Program-made: the position numbers and the translations under genes | Source: Streptomyces naganishii JCM 4654 | GTDB lineage: Bacteria > Actinomycetota > Actinomycetes > Streptomycetales > Streptomycetaceae | DNA: 64,000 nucleotides | NCBI RefSeq assembly: GCF_014650575.1 | Contig: NZ_BMVF01000004.1 | Location: 62,001 to 126,000 of the forward strand | Direction: 5' to 3' | The notes under the pieces: model-generated | Databases searched by the model: none | What the model saw: only the letters and a program-made list of their open reading frames with translations | What the model was told of the DNA's origin: nothing | Shown here: one piece after another, positions 1 to 8,788 of the stretch | Numbering within the stretch: the stretch's first letter is position 1 | Layout: every line of letters starts with the position of its first letter

Positions 1-109
1 CGAGGCTCGCCCGCACATGCCGGTGCGTCGGTCAGGGGTCCACGTCTCCGGCGCTGGTCTCATGCGGTCCGGCTCGGGGCGGCGTTCATCGGCGCGGTCT
101 CCGGGTGGA

Positions 110-137
110 CGTCCCGTGTGCCCCGGCACACGGGACG
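110..137 (-). terminator. Hairpin terminator of the leftward rhodanese/TauE group
   Basis: A perfect 13-bp inverted repeat (110-122 paired with 125-137, 2-nt centre) lies 10 nt beyond the stop codon of the leftward rhodanese gene. It has no U tract, which is usual in high-GC actinobacteria. Bases 1-109 contain no gene I can support. Confidence 0.7.
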
Positions 138-146
138 CCGTAGAGG

Positions 147-722
147 TCAGGAGTTACGCAGGCGGGCGAGCGTGGCGTCCAGGTCGGCGGTGCGGGGCCG
201 GTTGTGGGGAAGCTTGCCGAGCATGGCCGCCATGCCACAGGTGTTGGTCACGGCGGAGAACACCAGGCCGCCGGCCACACCGGCGGACAGCAGCCGGAAA
301 GCCGGGTGCACGAACTCGCCGAGGGCCAGGCCCAGCAGGACCAGGGATCCGGCGGTGAGACGGACCTGGCGGTCCATGCTCCAGGCCGACTTGACGTCGC
401 AGGCCGACGCGCGGTCCAGTTCGTGGCCGTGGGCGGCCCAGGCCCCGGTGCCGCCCGAGAGCGTCGCCGTGCGGATGCCCTCCGAGGCGAGTCGCACGCA
501 CGCCTTCTCGGAACGGGCGCCCGAGGCGCAGACCACGAGCACCTCACCGCGCTCGGCGGCGTCGCGGATGTCGGGCAGCGCGCGGTCGATCTGGTCCAGC
601 GGGATGTTCAGGGCACCGGGGACGTGACCGCCCGCGTACTCGCCCGGGGTGCGGACGTCGATGACGACGAGTTCGTGCAGACGGGTCTTGGCCTGGCGAG
701 GGTCGATGGCAGTGATGGTCAT
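147..722 (-). CDS. Rhodanese-domain sulfurtransferase with C-terminal membrane (DUF2892-like) domain
   Basis: A 191-residue protein. The N-terminal half is a single rhodanese domain with the active-site loop CASGARS (nucleophile Cys65), which would accept or transfer sulfane sulfur. From about residue 132 it continues into two hydrophobic helices of the DUF2892/YgaP type, so the sulfurtransferase is held at the inner face of the membrane. The start is the ATG at 722, the first codon giving a normal rhodanese N-terminus; an in-frame extension upstream is Arg/Ser-rich and unlike the family. It is the last gene of the leftward unit behind the paired CstR-type operators (2130 and 2164), 97 bp after the TauE gene, and is followed by a hairpin. 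The context points to persulfide handling; the physiological sulfur donor and acceptor are unknown. Confidence 0.88.
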   Translation of the reverse strand: MTITAIDPRQAKTRLHELVVIDVRTPGEYAGGHVPGALNIPLDQIDRALPDIRDAAERGEVLVVCASGARSEKACVRLASEGIRTATLSGGTGAWAAHGHELDRASACDVKSAWSMDRQVRLTAGSLVLLGLALGEFVHPAFRLLSAGVAGGLVFSAVTNTCGMAAMLGKLPHNRPRTADLDATLARLRNS

Positions 723-819
723 TGCAGTTGGATTCCTTGCGTGTTGATGTAGCCGCGGAGCGGAAGTGCCCACCTCCCCTATGGGACGGTGAGGGCGGTC
801 CCGGGCCGCGGCGGGTCGG

Positions 820-1569
820 TCAGAAGATGGCGTCGAGGAGCATGAACGCGGCGACCGCGAGCAGGACGTACGCGAAGACACGCTGCAGCGTGCCGCCGTT
901 GAGCTTCTTGGACAGGCGTTTGCCGTCCCAGGCGCCCAGAACGGCCGCGGCGGTGAACGGCGCGATGACGGCCCAGTCCAGGTGCATCCCGGTGCCGGCG
1001 CGGGCGCCGAGCGCGGCCAGCGAGTTGATCGTGATGACCAGCAGGCTGGTGCCGACCGCCCGGCGCATGGGCAGCCGGAGGACGTTCACCAGCGCCGGTA
1101 CGGCGAGAAAGCCGCCACCCACGCCCAGGAAGCCGGTCACCGCGCCGAGGCCGGCCCCTGCGGCGCCGGCCTTGCCGGCGTTCACCTGGGCGCCGGACGA
1201 GGCGACGGCGGAGGCGGGTCGCAGCATCCGCACCGCGGCGAGTGCCGCGATGACCGAGAAGGCGACAGTCAGCAGAGCCTGGGACAGGTGGCCGGCGGCG
1301 GCCCCGGCGACCATCGCGGGCACGATGCCCGCCGCGGCGAACAGCAGTCCGGTGCGCCAGGTCACGTTGCCGTCCCGGGCATGCCCGGTGAGCGCGGTGA
1401 CCGAGGTGATGGTGACGATGACCAGGCTGGCCGTCGTCGCCTCCGCCGGGGTGAAGCCCAGAAGGTAGATGAGGGCCGGCACGGCGAGGACGCTGCCGCC
1501 CCCGCCGAGACCGCCCAGGGCCAGGCCGACGAGGGCACCGGCGACGAGCGCGAGGATCAGAGCCGTCAT
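820..1569 (-). CDS. TauE/SafE-family sulfite/sulfur-compound exporter
   Basis: A 249-residue polytopic membrane protein with about eight hydrophobic helices and the two-repeat, Gly-rich layout of the TauE/SafE family (a GGLGGGGS segment in the N-terminal repeat, GFLGVGGGF in the second). Family members move sulfite, sulfoacetate or thiosulfate-like anions across the membrane. The ATG at 1569 overlaps the stop of the upstream rhodanese gene by 4 nt (ATGA), so the two are translationally coupled; the longer open frame upstream simply runs through the rhodanese gene. Between two rhodaneses and under CstR-type operators, it most likely exports the sulfite or thiosulfate made when persulfides are oxidised. 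The substrate is inferred from context. Confidence 0.88.
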   Translation of the reverse strand: MTALILALVAGALVGLALGGLGGGGSVLAVPALIYLLGFTPAEATTASLVIVTITSVTALTGHARDGNVTWRTGLLFAAAGIVPAMVAGAAAGHLSQALLTVAFSVIAALAAVRMLRPASAVASSGAQVNAGKAGAAGAGLGAVTGFLGVGGGFLAVPALVNVLRLPMRRAVGTSLLVITINSLAALGARAGTGMHLDWAVIAPFTAAAVLGAWDGKRLSKKLNGGTLQRVFAYVLLAVAAFMLLDAIF

Positions 1570-1931
1570 GCTATCGAGCCGCTGTTCCCGGAGTCGTCCA
1601 CGACCGGGTACCCGGCCTGGGCCCACGCCCTCATACCGCCCTCGACGTCCACCACCCGCGCACCCCGCGCGGCCAGCAGTTGGGCGGCCTGCTGGGAGCG
1701 CTGCCCGCTGCGGCAGATCACGACCAGCGGCCGGGCCCGAGCGGCTTCCGGCAGTTCCACCCCCGCCGTGAGTGCGGACAGCGGCGCGTACACGGCGCCG
1801 GGGGCGTGGCCGGCGTCCCATTCGCGCTGCTCACGCACATCCAGGAGAACGGCCGGAGCATCGCCGTCCCGGGTGCGCCGGACGGCCTCGTCGACGGTGA
1901 CACGGTGCTCGCCGGTGGGGAAGAGGGACAT
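1566..1931 (-). CDS. Single-domain rhodanese sulfurtransferase
   Basis: A 121-residue stand-alone rhodanese with the active-site loop CRSGQRS (Cys73) and the conserved DVRE..EW and GAxxxP elements. The start is the ATG at 1931; upstream sequence in this frame is intergenic and holds operators. It is the first gene of the leftward unit and overlaps the TauE gene by 4 nt. The operators at 2130 and 2164 lie about 200 bp upstream. It probably carries sulfane sulfur between low-molecular-weight persulfides and the CstB-like enzyme or thiosulfate. Neither a signal peptide nor a membrane segment is present, so it is cytoplasmic. Confidence 0.9.
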   Translation of the reverse strand: MSLFPTGEHRVTVDEAVRRTRDGDAPAVLLDVREQREWDAGHAPGAVYAPLSALTAGVELPEAARARPLVVICRSGQRSQQAAQLLAARGARVVDVEGGMRAWAQAGYPVVDDSGNSGSIA

Positions 1932-2129
1932 CACACAACCTCTCGGAATGGGGAGGGGCGAAGCGGGAGGGGTGTTCAGCCGGTGGGGGCCGTCAGCGCC
2001 GCGGCAGAGGCAGCGGCCAGGCCGTCGTCCTCGGTCATCCCGTCCGGGCCGCGAGCGTGCGGCAGCCGGGCCTTGGCAGCGGCCCGTACACCGCGGTCGG
2101 CGAAGAGTGAGGAGACACCCCGCCCGAGT

Positions 2130-2143
2130 TACCCCCGGGGGTA
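2130..2143. promoter_or_regulatory. CsoR/CstR-type operator 1
   Basis: A perfect 14-bp palindrome, TACCCCCGGGGGTA. It matches the pseudo-palindrome with a TACCC/GGGTA border bound by actinobacterial CsoR-family repressors. It lies upstream of the leftward rhodanese gene. Confidence 0.8.
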
Positions 2144-2163
2144 TATGTGCACGATAGCACAAG

Positions 2164-2177
2164 TACCCCTGGGGGTA
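2164..2177. promoter_or_regulatory. CsoR/CstR-type operator 2
   Basis: TACCCCTGGGGGTA, identical to the copy in front of the repressor gene at 4146. It is centred 34 bp from operator 1 and probably controls the same leftward promoter. Confidence 0.8.
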
Positions 2178-2290
2178 TTTTCCATCAGCACCACCACCTG
2201 GCGGACCCGATGACACCCGCCCTGCCTGCACCTTCGGCTCCGCGGCTTCAGCCCGGCCGGCCAAGAGGCCACCGAGGTCGGCAGGGCGAC

Positions 2291-2319
2291 TTGCCACTGC
2301 ATACCCCCCTGGGTATACG
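2291..2319 (+). promoter_or_regulatory. Promoter of the CstB-like gene with operator 3 in its spacer
   Basis: A -35-like TTGCCA (2291-2296) and a -10-like TATACG (2314-2319) are separated by 17 bp. The palindrome TACCCCCCTGGGTA (2302-2315) fills the spacer and touches the -10, so a bound repressor would exclude RNA polymerase. The elements are seen directly; promoter activity is inferred. Confidence 0.65.
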
Positions 2320-2333
2320 GTGGGCCCCATCGA

Positions 2334-2347
2334 TACCCCCGTGGGTA
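2334..2347. promoter_or_regulatory. CsoR/CstR-type operator 4
   Basis: TACCCCCGTGGGTA with matching flanks (GA before, TC after) sits just downstream of the predicted transcription start of the CstB-like gene. It forms a pair with operator 3, centre to centre 32 bp. Confidence 0.8.
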
Positions 2348-2415
2348 TCTGCCTGCATATCCCGTCGGGCGGCCCGGACTCCCGTCCCCGCATCACAGGC
2401 GCCAGGAGGCACCTC

Positions 2416-3789
2416 ATGTACTTCGCGCAGCACTACCTCGACTGCCTGTCCCAGGCGGCTTACGTCATCGGTGACCCGACCAGCGGCAAGGCGGTCGTCG
2501 TCGATCCCCGCCGGGACGTGGACGAGTACGTCGCGGACGCCGAGGCGCATGGCTTCACCGTCGAAGCGGTGATCAACACCCACTTCCACGCCGACTTCCT
2601 CGCCGGCCACCTCGAACTGGCGCAGCGAACCGGCGCCTGGATCGGCTACGGCCGGCGTGCCGTCACGGAATACCCCATCCGCAAGCTCGCCGACGGTGAG
2701 CGGATCCCCCTGGGCGAGGTCACGCTCCAGATCCTGGAGACCCCCGGCCACACGCCCGAGTCGATCAGCATCCTGGTCTTCGAGAAGCCCGAGGACACCG
2801 TCCCCTACGGGGTGCTCACCGGCGACGCCCTGTTCATCGGCGACGTCGGACGCCCCGACCTGCTCGCCTCAGCGGGCGTCACGGCGCAGGAGCTGGGTGC
2901 GATGCTCTACGACAGCGTCCATCGCAAGCTGATGACCCTGCCGGACGAGGTCCGCGTCTTCCCCGCCCACGGCGCCGGCTCCGCCTGCGGCAAGAACCTC
3001 TCCACCGAACTGCAGTCGACCATCGGCATGCAGCGCCTGACCAACTACGCCTGCCAGCCCATGGACCAGGACACCTTCGTCCGCCTCGTCACCGCCGGCC
3101 AGTCCGCCGCCCCCGGCTACTTCTCGTACGACGCCGACCTCAACCGCCGCAACCGCGACCTGTTCCAGGCCCCGCAGGGCGCTCCCGCGCTGGACGCGAC
3201 GGAGTTCGCCCGCCTGCGCGGTGCCGGAACCGTGGTCCTCGACGCGCGCGACCAGTTCGACTTCGCCGCCGGTCATCTGGCCGGCTCGGTCAACGTCCCG
3301 CTCGACGGCCGGTTCGCCGAGCAGGTCGGCAGCGTTCTCACGCCCGAGGACGAGCTCCTCATCGTCGCCCCCGAGGGCCGCGCCGAGGAGACCGTCACCC
3401 GCCTCGCGCGCATCGGTTTCGACCGGGTCCACGGCTACGCGGCCGAGCCCGAGCAGCTCTTCCTCGCCCTTCCCGAGCAGACGCGGCAGGCGGCGCGGCT
3501 GACCGCCGAGGCCCTGCGCGAGGAACTCGCCTCCGACCGGCCCCCGCTCGTTCTGGACGTGCGCAACTGCGGTGAGCGCGCGGACGGCCGTTCCATCGAT
3601 GGCTCTATGCACATCCCCCTGACCGAACTGGCCAAGCGCCTCGACGAGCTCCCGGCCGAGGGCCCTGTGGTGGTCCACTGCGCCGGTGGTCACCGCTCGT
3701 CCATCGCCGCCAGCCTGATCCGGCGCAGCGGCCGCACCGAGGTCTACGACCTGCTCGGCGGCTACGGCGCCTGGGAAACGGCCGCCTGA
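2416..3789 (+). CDS. cstB: CstB-like persulfide dioxygenase/sulfurtransferase (MBL-rhodanese-rhodanese fusion)
   Basis: A 457-residue cytoplasmic fusion. Residues 1-240 form an ETHE1-type metallo-beta-lactamase domain: HFHAD at 56-60, His112 (GHTPES), Asp137 (TGDALF) and His185 (PAHG) are in place; the residue after the motif Asp is Phe61, where ETHE1 has His. Residues 264-350 form a rhodanese fold whose active loop has no Cys (IVAPEGRAEE). Residues 365-457 form a second rhodanese with the loop HCAGGHRS (Cys422). This order, including the dead middle domain, is that of staphylococcal CstB, which oxidises persulfides and makes thiosulfate. Cys191 is a candidate for the extra active-site-proximal Cys of that enzyme. 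The start is the ATG at 2416, 6 nt after AGGAGG (2404-2409). Operators 3 and 4 lie in its promoter. Confidence 0.9.
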   Translation: MYFAQHYLDCLSQAAYVIGDPTSGKAVVVDPRRDVDEYVADAEAHGFTVEAVINTHFHADFLAGHLELAQRTGAWIGYGRRAVTEYPIRKLADGERIPLGEVTLQILETPGHTPESISILVFEKPEDTVPYGVLTGDALFIGDVGRPDLLASAGVTAQELGAMLYDSVHRKLMTLPDEVRVFPAHGAGSACGKNLSTELQSTIGMQRLTNYACQPMDQDTFVRLVTAGQSAAPGYFSYDADLNRRNRDLFQAPQGAPALDATEFARLRGAGTVVLDARDQFDFAAGHLAGSVNVPLDGRFAEQVGSVLTPEDELLIVAPEGRAEETVTRLARIGFDRVHGYAAEPEQLFLALPEQTRQAARLTAEALREELASDRPPLVLDVRNCGERADGRSIDGSMHIPLTELAKRLDELPAEGPVVVHCAGGHRSSIAASLIRRSGRTEVYDLLGGYGAWETAA

Positions 3790-3912
3790 GAAGACCCCGA
3801 GGACCGCGGGTTCGGGTGACGGTGCGGCCCCGAACTCGCGGTGATCGAACACGCACCCCCTTCCCGTCGCGAACGAGGCCACGGGTTCCCACCGGAGGAA
3901 AGGAAGTCCGCC

Positions 3913-4068
3913 ATGTGCCGACGCGTCACCTGTTCCAAGTGCGGCAAGGCCACGTACGCAGGCTGCGGAAACCACGTGGAGCAAGTCCTCGCGGGCGTAC
4001 CGAAGTCGCGGCGGTGCGACTGCCCGGCGGAGCCCAGGCGCTCCTGGTGGCCCTTCGGCCGCCGCTGA
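3913..4068 (+). CDS. Small Cys-rich (zinc-ribbon-like) protein of the sulfide module
   Basis: A 51-residue protein with eight regularly placed residues likely to bind metal or react with persulfide: Cys2, Cys7, CxxC at 7-10, Cys18, His21, Cys35 and Cys37, ending in a Trp-Trp-Pro-Phe-Gly basic tail. The start is the ATG at 3913, 8 nt after a GGAGGAAAGGA-type ribosome-binding site; an earlier in-frame ATG at 3841 lacks one. It sits between the CstB-like gene and the CstR gene on the same strand. Similar short proteins recur in actinobacterial genomes, but I know of no assigned function. A zinc-ribbon or a sulfane-sulfur carrier is plausible. Confidence 0.75.
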   Translation: MCRRVTCSKCGKATYAGCGNHVEQVLAGVPKSRRCDCPAEPRRSWWPFGRR

Positions 4069-4145
4069 ACACGCGGCACATCCCCTGCCGGGGCTGCCGG
4101 GACTGCCGGGAATCCACAGCGCCATACCGGACCGGAGTGGTAAGG

Positions 4146-4159
4146 TACCCCTGGGGGTA
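4146..4159 (+). promoter_or_regulatory. CsoR/CstR-type operator 5 (autoregulatory)
   Basis: TACCCCTGGGGGTA, the same 14-mer as operator 2, ends 15 nt before the GTG of the repressor gene. The position implies autorepression. Confidence 0.82.
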
Positions 4160-4165
4160 TTGTAA

Positions 4166-4462
<297 letters not shown>

Positions 4463-4486
4463 GGGAGTCCCGGCAGGGGCGACAGG

Positions 4487-4507
4487 CCGTACGGTGGCGC
4501 CGTACGG
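4487..4507 (+). terminator. Hairpin after cstR
   Basis: Two copies of CCGTACGG (4487-4494 and 4500-4507) pair across a 5-nt loop, 25 nt after the cstR stop. Confidence 0.55.
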
Positions 4508-4623
4508 TGACGGCGTCGCGGCTGGAGCCGGGGCCGACCCGGAACGCTGAGCGACGTATGCGGCGATGTCCCTGCGTGGCGGAATGAGGCGCTGCTCGTT
4601 CCGGCCGCCGCGGAGCGGTCGGG

Positions 4624-4659
4624 TGAAGACGCGCAGGGCCCCCTGAAGACGCGCAGGGC
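4624..4659. repeat. 16-bp direct repeat, 20-bp period
   Basis: TGAAGACGCGCAGGGC occurs at 4624-4639 and again at 4644-4659, directly next to the stop codon of the leftward phosphatase gene. Its function is unknown. Confidence 0.6.
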
Positions 4660-6747
4660 TCAGCCCTCGGGAAGCGCGACCTCCGCCCAGATGGTCTTGC
4701 CCTCGGCCCTGTGGCGGGTCCCCCAACGCCGGGCGAGCTGGGCTACGAGCAACAGGCCGCGCCCGCCTTCGTCGAAGGTGCGGGCCCGCCGCAGACGGGG
4801 TACGACGCTGCTGTTGTCGGACACCTCGCAGATGACCGCCGCGTCCCGGATCAGACGCAGTTGGACGGGCGGGTGGCCGTAGCGGATGGCGTTGGTGACC
4901 ATCTCGCTGACGAGGAGCTCGACGGTGTAGGCGGTCTCTTCGAGCCCCCAGGCCGCGAGCTGCCGGGTGGCCTCGGCACGCGCGCCGGCCACGGCCGCGG
5001 GGTCATCGGCCACGTCCCAGCTGGCGACCTGGCGGGAGTCCAGTGCGCGCGTGCGCGCGATGAGCAGGGCGACGTCATCCGCGGGCGGGCCGGAGAGCAG
5101 GCTGTCCAGGACGGCCGCGCACACCTCCTCGAGCTGGTCCGCCGGTCCGGCCAGGGCCGCTCGCAGTCGCTTCAGGCCCGCCTCGATGTCGCGGCCGCAG
5201 GCTTCAACCAGGCCATCGGTGTACAGGGTGAGCAGACTTCCTTCGGGAAGCTCCCGCTCCACGCCCTCGAAGGGCAGCCCTCCTACGCCCAGTGGGGGGC
5301 CGGGCGGTACGTCGATGAAGTCCACCGTGCCGTCCGGGGTGACCACCGCGGGCGGGGGGTGACCGGCACTGGCGACGGTGCAGCGCCGCGAGATCGGGTC
5401 GTAGACCACGTACAGGCACGTGGCGATGAGATCGGTGGCGATCTCCAGGTCGTGGTCAATGGCCGCTTCCTCCTCGGCCGCGAGGTGGGGGACCAGATCG
5501 TCCAGGTGGACAAGGAGCTCGTCGGGCGGCAGGTCGACATCGGCCAGCGTGCGTACGGCGGTCCGCAGTCGTCCCATCGTGGCGGACGCGCGCAGTCCGT
5601 GGCCCACCACGTCACCGACGACCAACGCCACGCGGGCCCCGGACAGTGGAATCACGTCGAACCAGTCACCGCCCACTCCGGCACGGGAACGGGCGGGGAG
5701 GTAGCGGGTGGCCACCCGCACCGCTTCCTGCCCGGGCACGTGCTGTGGAAGCAGGCTCTGTTGCAGGGCCACTGCCGTGGTGCGCTCGCGGGTGTAGCGG
5801 CGGGCGTTGTCGACGGCGACGGCGGCACGTGCCGCGATCTCCTCGGCGAGGAACAGATCGTCCTCGGTGAAGGCCGCCCGGCTCCGATGGCGTACGAGTA
5901 CTGCCACGCCCAGGGTGATACCGCGGGCACGCAACGGCACCACCATGACGGAGTGCACCCCGTGGGCGTGAACTGTCCGTGAGCGCTGCGGGTCGCCCGC
6001 CGCCCACCGCGCGATGTCCTCGTCCAGGGAGCGGTGGAGAGTGGACCGGCCGGTGACCAGGACGCGGGCGGGTGGCGAGGACGGGGGGTAGTGGTCCACC
6101 TCGCCGACCCTGATCACCGATTCGGGGACGCCCGGCAGGACCGACTGGTGCGCGGCACGGAGAAGGGCCACCCCCTCGGCGCCGGGCCTGGGCTCCACAC
6201 CGCGGAAAAGCGAGTCCAGCAGGTCGACGGTGACGAAGTCGGCCAGCCGGCCCGTCACGACGTCCGCCATCTCCTGAGCGGTCTGCGCCACGTCCAGGGT
6301 GGTCCCCACCCGGGCACTGACCTCGTTCAGCAGGGCGAGGCGCTCCCGGGCCCCGTACTCCGCGGTGGTGTCCACCGCGGTGAACTGCACGTGATGGACC
6401 GTGCCGGCAGCGTTCCGCAGCGGGGAGAGCGTCACCGACCACACCCGCTCGCCGGGCTCCGACCGGGAGTCGGCGTACACCTCGAGGTGCTCGACCGCGC
6501 CGGTCTTGAACACCCGGCGCATCCCGCCTTCCACTTCCGCGTAGGCGGAGTCGGGCATGAACTGTGTGAACCGCCGACCGCGCATCTGGTCTTCGCTCAG
6601 GCCGGCCTCCTGGACCATGCCCCTGCTCGCCCGCAGGACCCTTAGCTCGGCGTCACATATCGCGACCGGTATGTGACACTGGGCGAACGCTTCCTCCACG
6701 GTGGCGTCCCGTGCGCGGTGATTCGGTTGCTCGATCGGCGTGGACAC
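4660..6747 (-). CDS. PAS-GAF-PP2C(SpoIIE)-HATPase multidomain phosphatase/anti-sigma regulator
   Basis: A 695-residue signalling protein. Domains in order: PAS (about 15-130), GAF (about 150-310), SpoIIE-type PP2C serine phosphatase (about 325-545; GGDWFD, GDVVGHG, ASAGHPPP, LYTDGLVE and DDVALL are present), and a C-terminal HATPase_c domain of the anti-sigma-factor type (SEMVTNAIRYG, GGRGL). Such proteins dephosphorylate anti-anti-sigma factors and can also act as switch kinases. The start is the GTG at 6747, 7 nt after GGAGG; the ATG further upstream adds a Gly/Pro-rich stretch with no ribosome-binding site. No partner STAS or sigma gene is adjacent. The ligand sensed by the PAS/GAF domains is unknown. 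Confidence 0.9.
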   Translation of the reverse strand: MSTPIEQPNHRARDATVEEAFAQCHIPVAICDAELRVLRASRGMVQEAGLSEDQMRGRRFTQFMPDSAYAEVEGGMRRVFKTGAVEHLEVYADSRSEPGERVWSVTLSPLRNAAGTVHHVQFTAVDTTAEYGARERLALLNEVSARVGTTLDVAQTAQEMADVVTGRLADFVTVDLLDSLFRGVEPRPGAEGVALLRAAHQSVLPGVPESVIRVGEVDHYPPSSPPARVLVTGRSTLHRSLDEDIARWAAGDPQRSRTVHAHGVHSVMVVPLRARGITLGVAVLVRHRSRAAFTEDDLFLAEEIAARAAVAVDNARRYTRERTTAVALQQSLLPQHVPGQEAVRVATRYLPARSRAGVGGDWFDVIPLSGARVALVVGDVVGHGLRASATMGRLRTAVRTLADVDLPPDELLVHLDDLVPHLAAEEEAAIDHDLEIATDLIATCLYVVYDPISRRCTVASAGHPPPAVVTPDGTVDFIDVPPGPPLGVGGLPFEGVERELPEGSLLTLYTDGLVEACGRDIEAGLKRLRAALAGPADQLEEVCAAVLDSLLSGPPADDVALLIARTRALDSRQVASWDVADDPAAVAGARAEATRQLAAWGLEETAYTVELLVSEMVTNAIRYGHPPVQLRLIRDAAVICEVSDNSSVVPRLRRARTFDEGGRGLLLVAQLARRWGTRHRAEGKTIWAEVALPEG

Positions 6748-7013
6748 GCTCGGACCTCCGTGGACCGGTGGCGGACGCCCCCACCCATAGCCCTTTCTCT
6801 TGTGTACCGCCCTTTGCCCGCCCCCGCAGAGCGGGATCGGCCTCACCTTGAGGGCCGGACCACACCGGCGAGCGGCCCGCCTGACTCAAGGGCGCCGCTC
6901 CTGACTCACGGGCGTCGCTGCCGGCCCGACTGGACGCAGCCGCCACCCACCCGGCGTGTTCGTCGTCGGCGAAGGTGGCAGTGGGCCGTGACTGTCGCTG
7001 CCATGGTGTGCGG

Positions 7014-7541
7014 ATGAAGACGACACCGGATGGACGGCCTGTCCCACCCCCGCATGCTGACGAGCGCACCATGCTGGAGGCATGGCTGGACTTTCACCGT
7101 GCAACTCTTGCCCTGAAATGTTCCGGCCTCGAAGATGCTCAATTACGGCTTGCTGCCGTGTCGCCCTCGTCGATGACCTTGCTCGGTCTCGTGCAGCACC
7201 TGGCCGAGGTGGAGCGCAACTGGTTCCAGCGTGTATTCGCAGGTCACGATGTGGCCCCGGTCTTCGGGGAAGACAACGTCGACGGGTATGCGCTGCGGCC
7301 GGACCGAGGGTTCGGCGAAGCGGTGGCTGCCTGGCAGGCCGAGGTGACCCGGGGGCGTGAGCTGATCGCTGACGCGTCGCTGGACGACTCCGGGCGCCTG
7401 TCCGAACAGGAAGCGGGTCTTGTCGGCGATCAGGGGGTCTCCCTGCGCTGGATCATGGTGCACATGATCGAGGAATACGCACGTCACAACGGTCATGCCG
7501 ATCTCATCCGTGAGCAGATCGACGGAGTCACCGGCGCCTGA
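7014..7541 (+). CDS. DinB/DUF664-family protein with a TTA codon
   Basis: A 175-residue four-helix DinB-superfamily protein of the DUF664 type. His residues in [12 protein letters not shown] and [14 protein letters not shown] match the usual metal-binding positions. Family members include thiol-dependent transferases and isomerases; the substrate here is unknown. The ATG at 7014 is preferred over upstream in-frame starts, which lack family similarity. Codon 44 (7143-7145) is TTA, the rare leucine codon read by the bldA tRNA in Streptomyces, so expression may depend on development. Codon use is also less G/C-biased than in the neighbours, hinting at acquisition. Confidence 0.85.
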   Translation: MKTTPDGRPVPPPHADERTMLEAWLDFHRATLALKCSGLEDAQLRLAAVSPSSMTLLGLVQHLAEVERNWFQRVFAGHDVAPVFGEDNVDGYALRPDRGFGEAVAAWQAEVTRGRELIADASLDDSGRLSEQEAGLVGDQGVSLRWIMVHMIEEYARHNGHADLIREQIDGVTGA

Positions 7542-7640
7542 GGCTGGTTCCTGCCGGTGCCGCGGTGGCCGCGGTCTTGCGAAGCCTGCACGAGGCGGCG
7601 GCATGGGGCCGGTGGCCGGCGTGACCTGCCGGTGCCGGCT

Positions 7641-8540
7641 TCACTTTCCCGCGCGGCGGGCACAGTGGTGGTTGACCGTGTCGGCGAAGGCGCGGGCCAG
7701 CGGGGAGAGAGCGTCCCAGCGGCGGACGGCCCAGCCCGCGGTGAGCGCGGGGAGGGCGGGGATCGGAATCAGCCGCAGGTCGGGGTGGCGGGGGCCGGTC
7801 CACTCGGGCAGGGTCGGAACGACCGCATGACCGAGCCCGAGCTCGGCCAGCAGGATCGCGGTGTCCCAGTCGGTGACGCTGGTGTCGAAGACCGGCCGGA
7901 TGCCCGATTCGGCGAGCCGTGAGCCGAGCTGGATACGCGCGGTGGAGTTCTCGGGCAGGCCGATGAGCCGGGCATCCTGCAGGTCGACGGGTTCGATGAA
8001 GGACTTGGCGGCGAGCGGATCGCCGGCCGCGACGGCGAGCGACCAGGGCAGGTGGACGACGGGGCGCTGCTCCACGCTGCTGCCCGCCGGCCGCAGTGTG
8101 ATCCAGGCGAGGTCCACCGCGCCCATGGCGAGCGCGTCGAAACAGCCGCGGCTGGAGGTCTCGGTCTGGAATTCGAGGCTGGCTCGCGGAAAGCGCCGGC
8201 GGAAGTCGACCACGGCGGCGGCCATGAAGTGCCGTACGGTCGTGGCGCCGGTGGTGACCCGCACCGATCCGCCCTCCGCGCGGGCGAGTTCCTCGATCCG
8301 GCGCACGGCCTGGTCGATGCTGCCCAGGCCCTCGGTCACCGCCGTGTGCAACAGCCGCCCCGCCGGAGTGGGTGCGATCCCGCGCGGGTGGCGCTCGATC
8401 AGGCTGAGTCCCAACTCCCGCTCAAGACGCTTCACGTGCTGGCTGACGGCCGACTGCGTACAGCCCAGGTCACGGGCGGCACCGCTGAGCGAACCGGATC
8501 GGCAGACCGCGGCAAAGACACGGAGATCGTCAAGTGTCAC
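7641..8540 (-). CDS. LysR-family transcriptional regulator
   Basis: A 299-residue LysR regulator. An N-terminal winged helix-turn-helix (LRVFAAVCRSGSLSGAARDL, then GCTQSAVSQHVKRLE) precedes a two-lobed substrate-binding domain. The GTG at 8540 places the HTH in the usual position from residue 5; the upstream extension has no HTH-like sequence. It is divergent from the ketopantoate-reductase gene at 8789, and an inverted repeat lies between them at 8564, so it probably regulates that pair. The inducer is unknown. Confidence 0.9.
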   Translation of the reverse strand: MTLDDLRVFAAVCRSGSLSGAARDLGCTQSAVSQHVKRLERELGLSLIERHPRGIAPTPAGRLLHTAVTEGLGSIDQAVRRIEELARAEGGSVRVTTGATTVRHFMAAAVVDFRRRFPRASLEFQTETSSRGCFDALAMGAVDLAWITLRPAGSSVEQRPVVHLPWSLAVAAGDPLAAKSFIEPVDLQDARLIGLPENSTARIQLGSRLAESGIRPVFDTSVTDWDTAILLAELGLGHAVVPTLPEWTGPRHPDLRLIPIPALPALTAGWAVRRWDALSPLARAFADTVNHHCARRAGK

Positions 8541-8563
8541 GAGGCCCAAGCCTAAGCGGCAAC

Positions 8564-8581
8564 CCCAAGGCAGAGCTTGGG
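8564..8581. promoter_or_regulatory. Candidate LysR operator
   Basis: CCCAAG-N6-CTTGGG, a perfect 6-bp inverted repeat 24 bp upstream of the LysR GTG, in the divergent intergenic region. Assignment to this LysR protein is inferred. Confidence 0.5.
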
Positions 8582-8788
8582 TGTTCCCCAGCAAAGCCGT
8601 GGATTGACTTGGACCGCGCCAGGTTTGATCATCGTTCCGGGCCCAGGGCGGCAACCCGCCCACTGCGGCACCCGCGATCCGGACGCGGTGCCGCATGCGG
8701 GCGGGTGCCGACCCGTCACGGGCCCGACCGGCTTCCGGCCCCCGCCGCCCGGCCTCTGGATTCATCGGCTTCCCGGACAGGAGCACAC

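Noticed and set aside
2130..2347. Copper-responsive CsoR regulon
   Set aside because: The operators look like CsoR sites, but the repressor lacks the copper-ligand His and all neighbouring genes concern sulfur, not copper.
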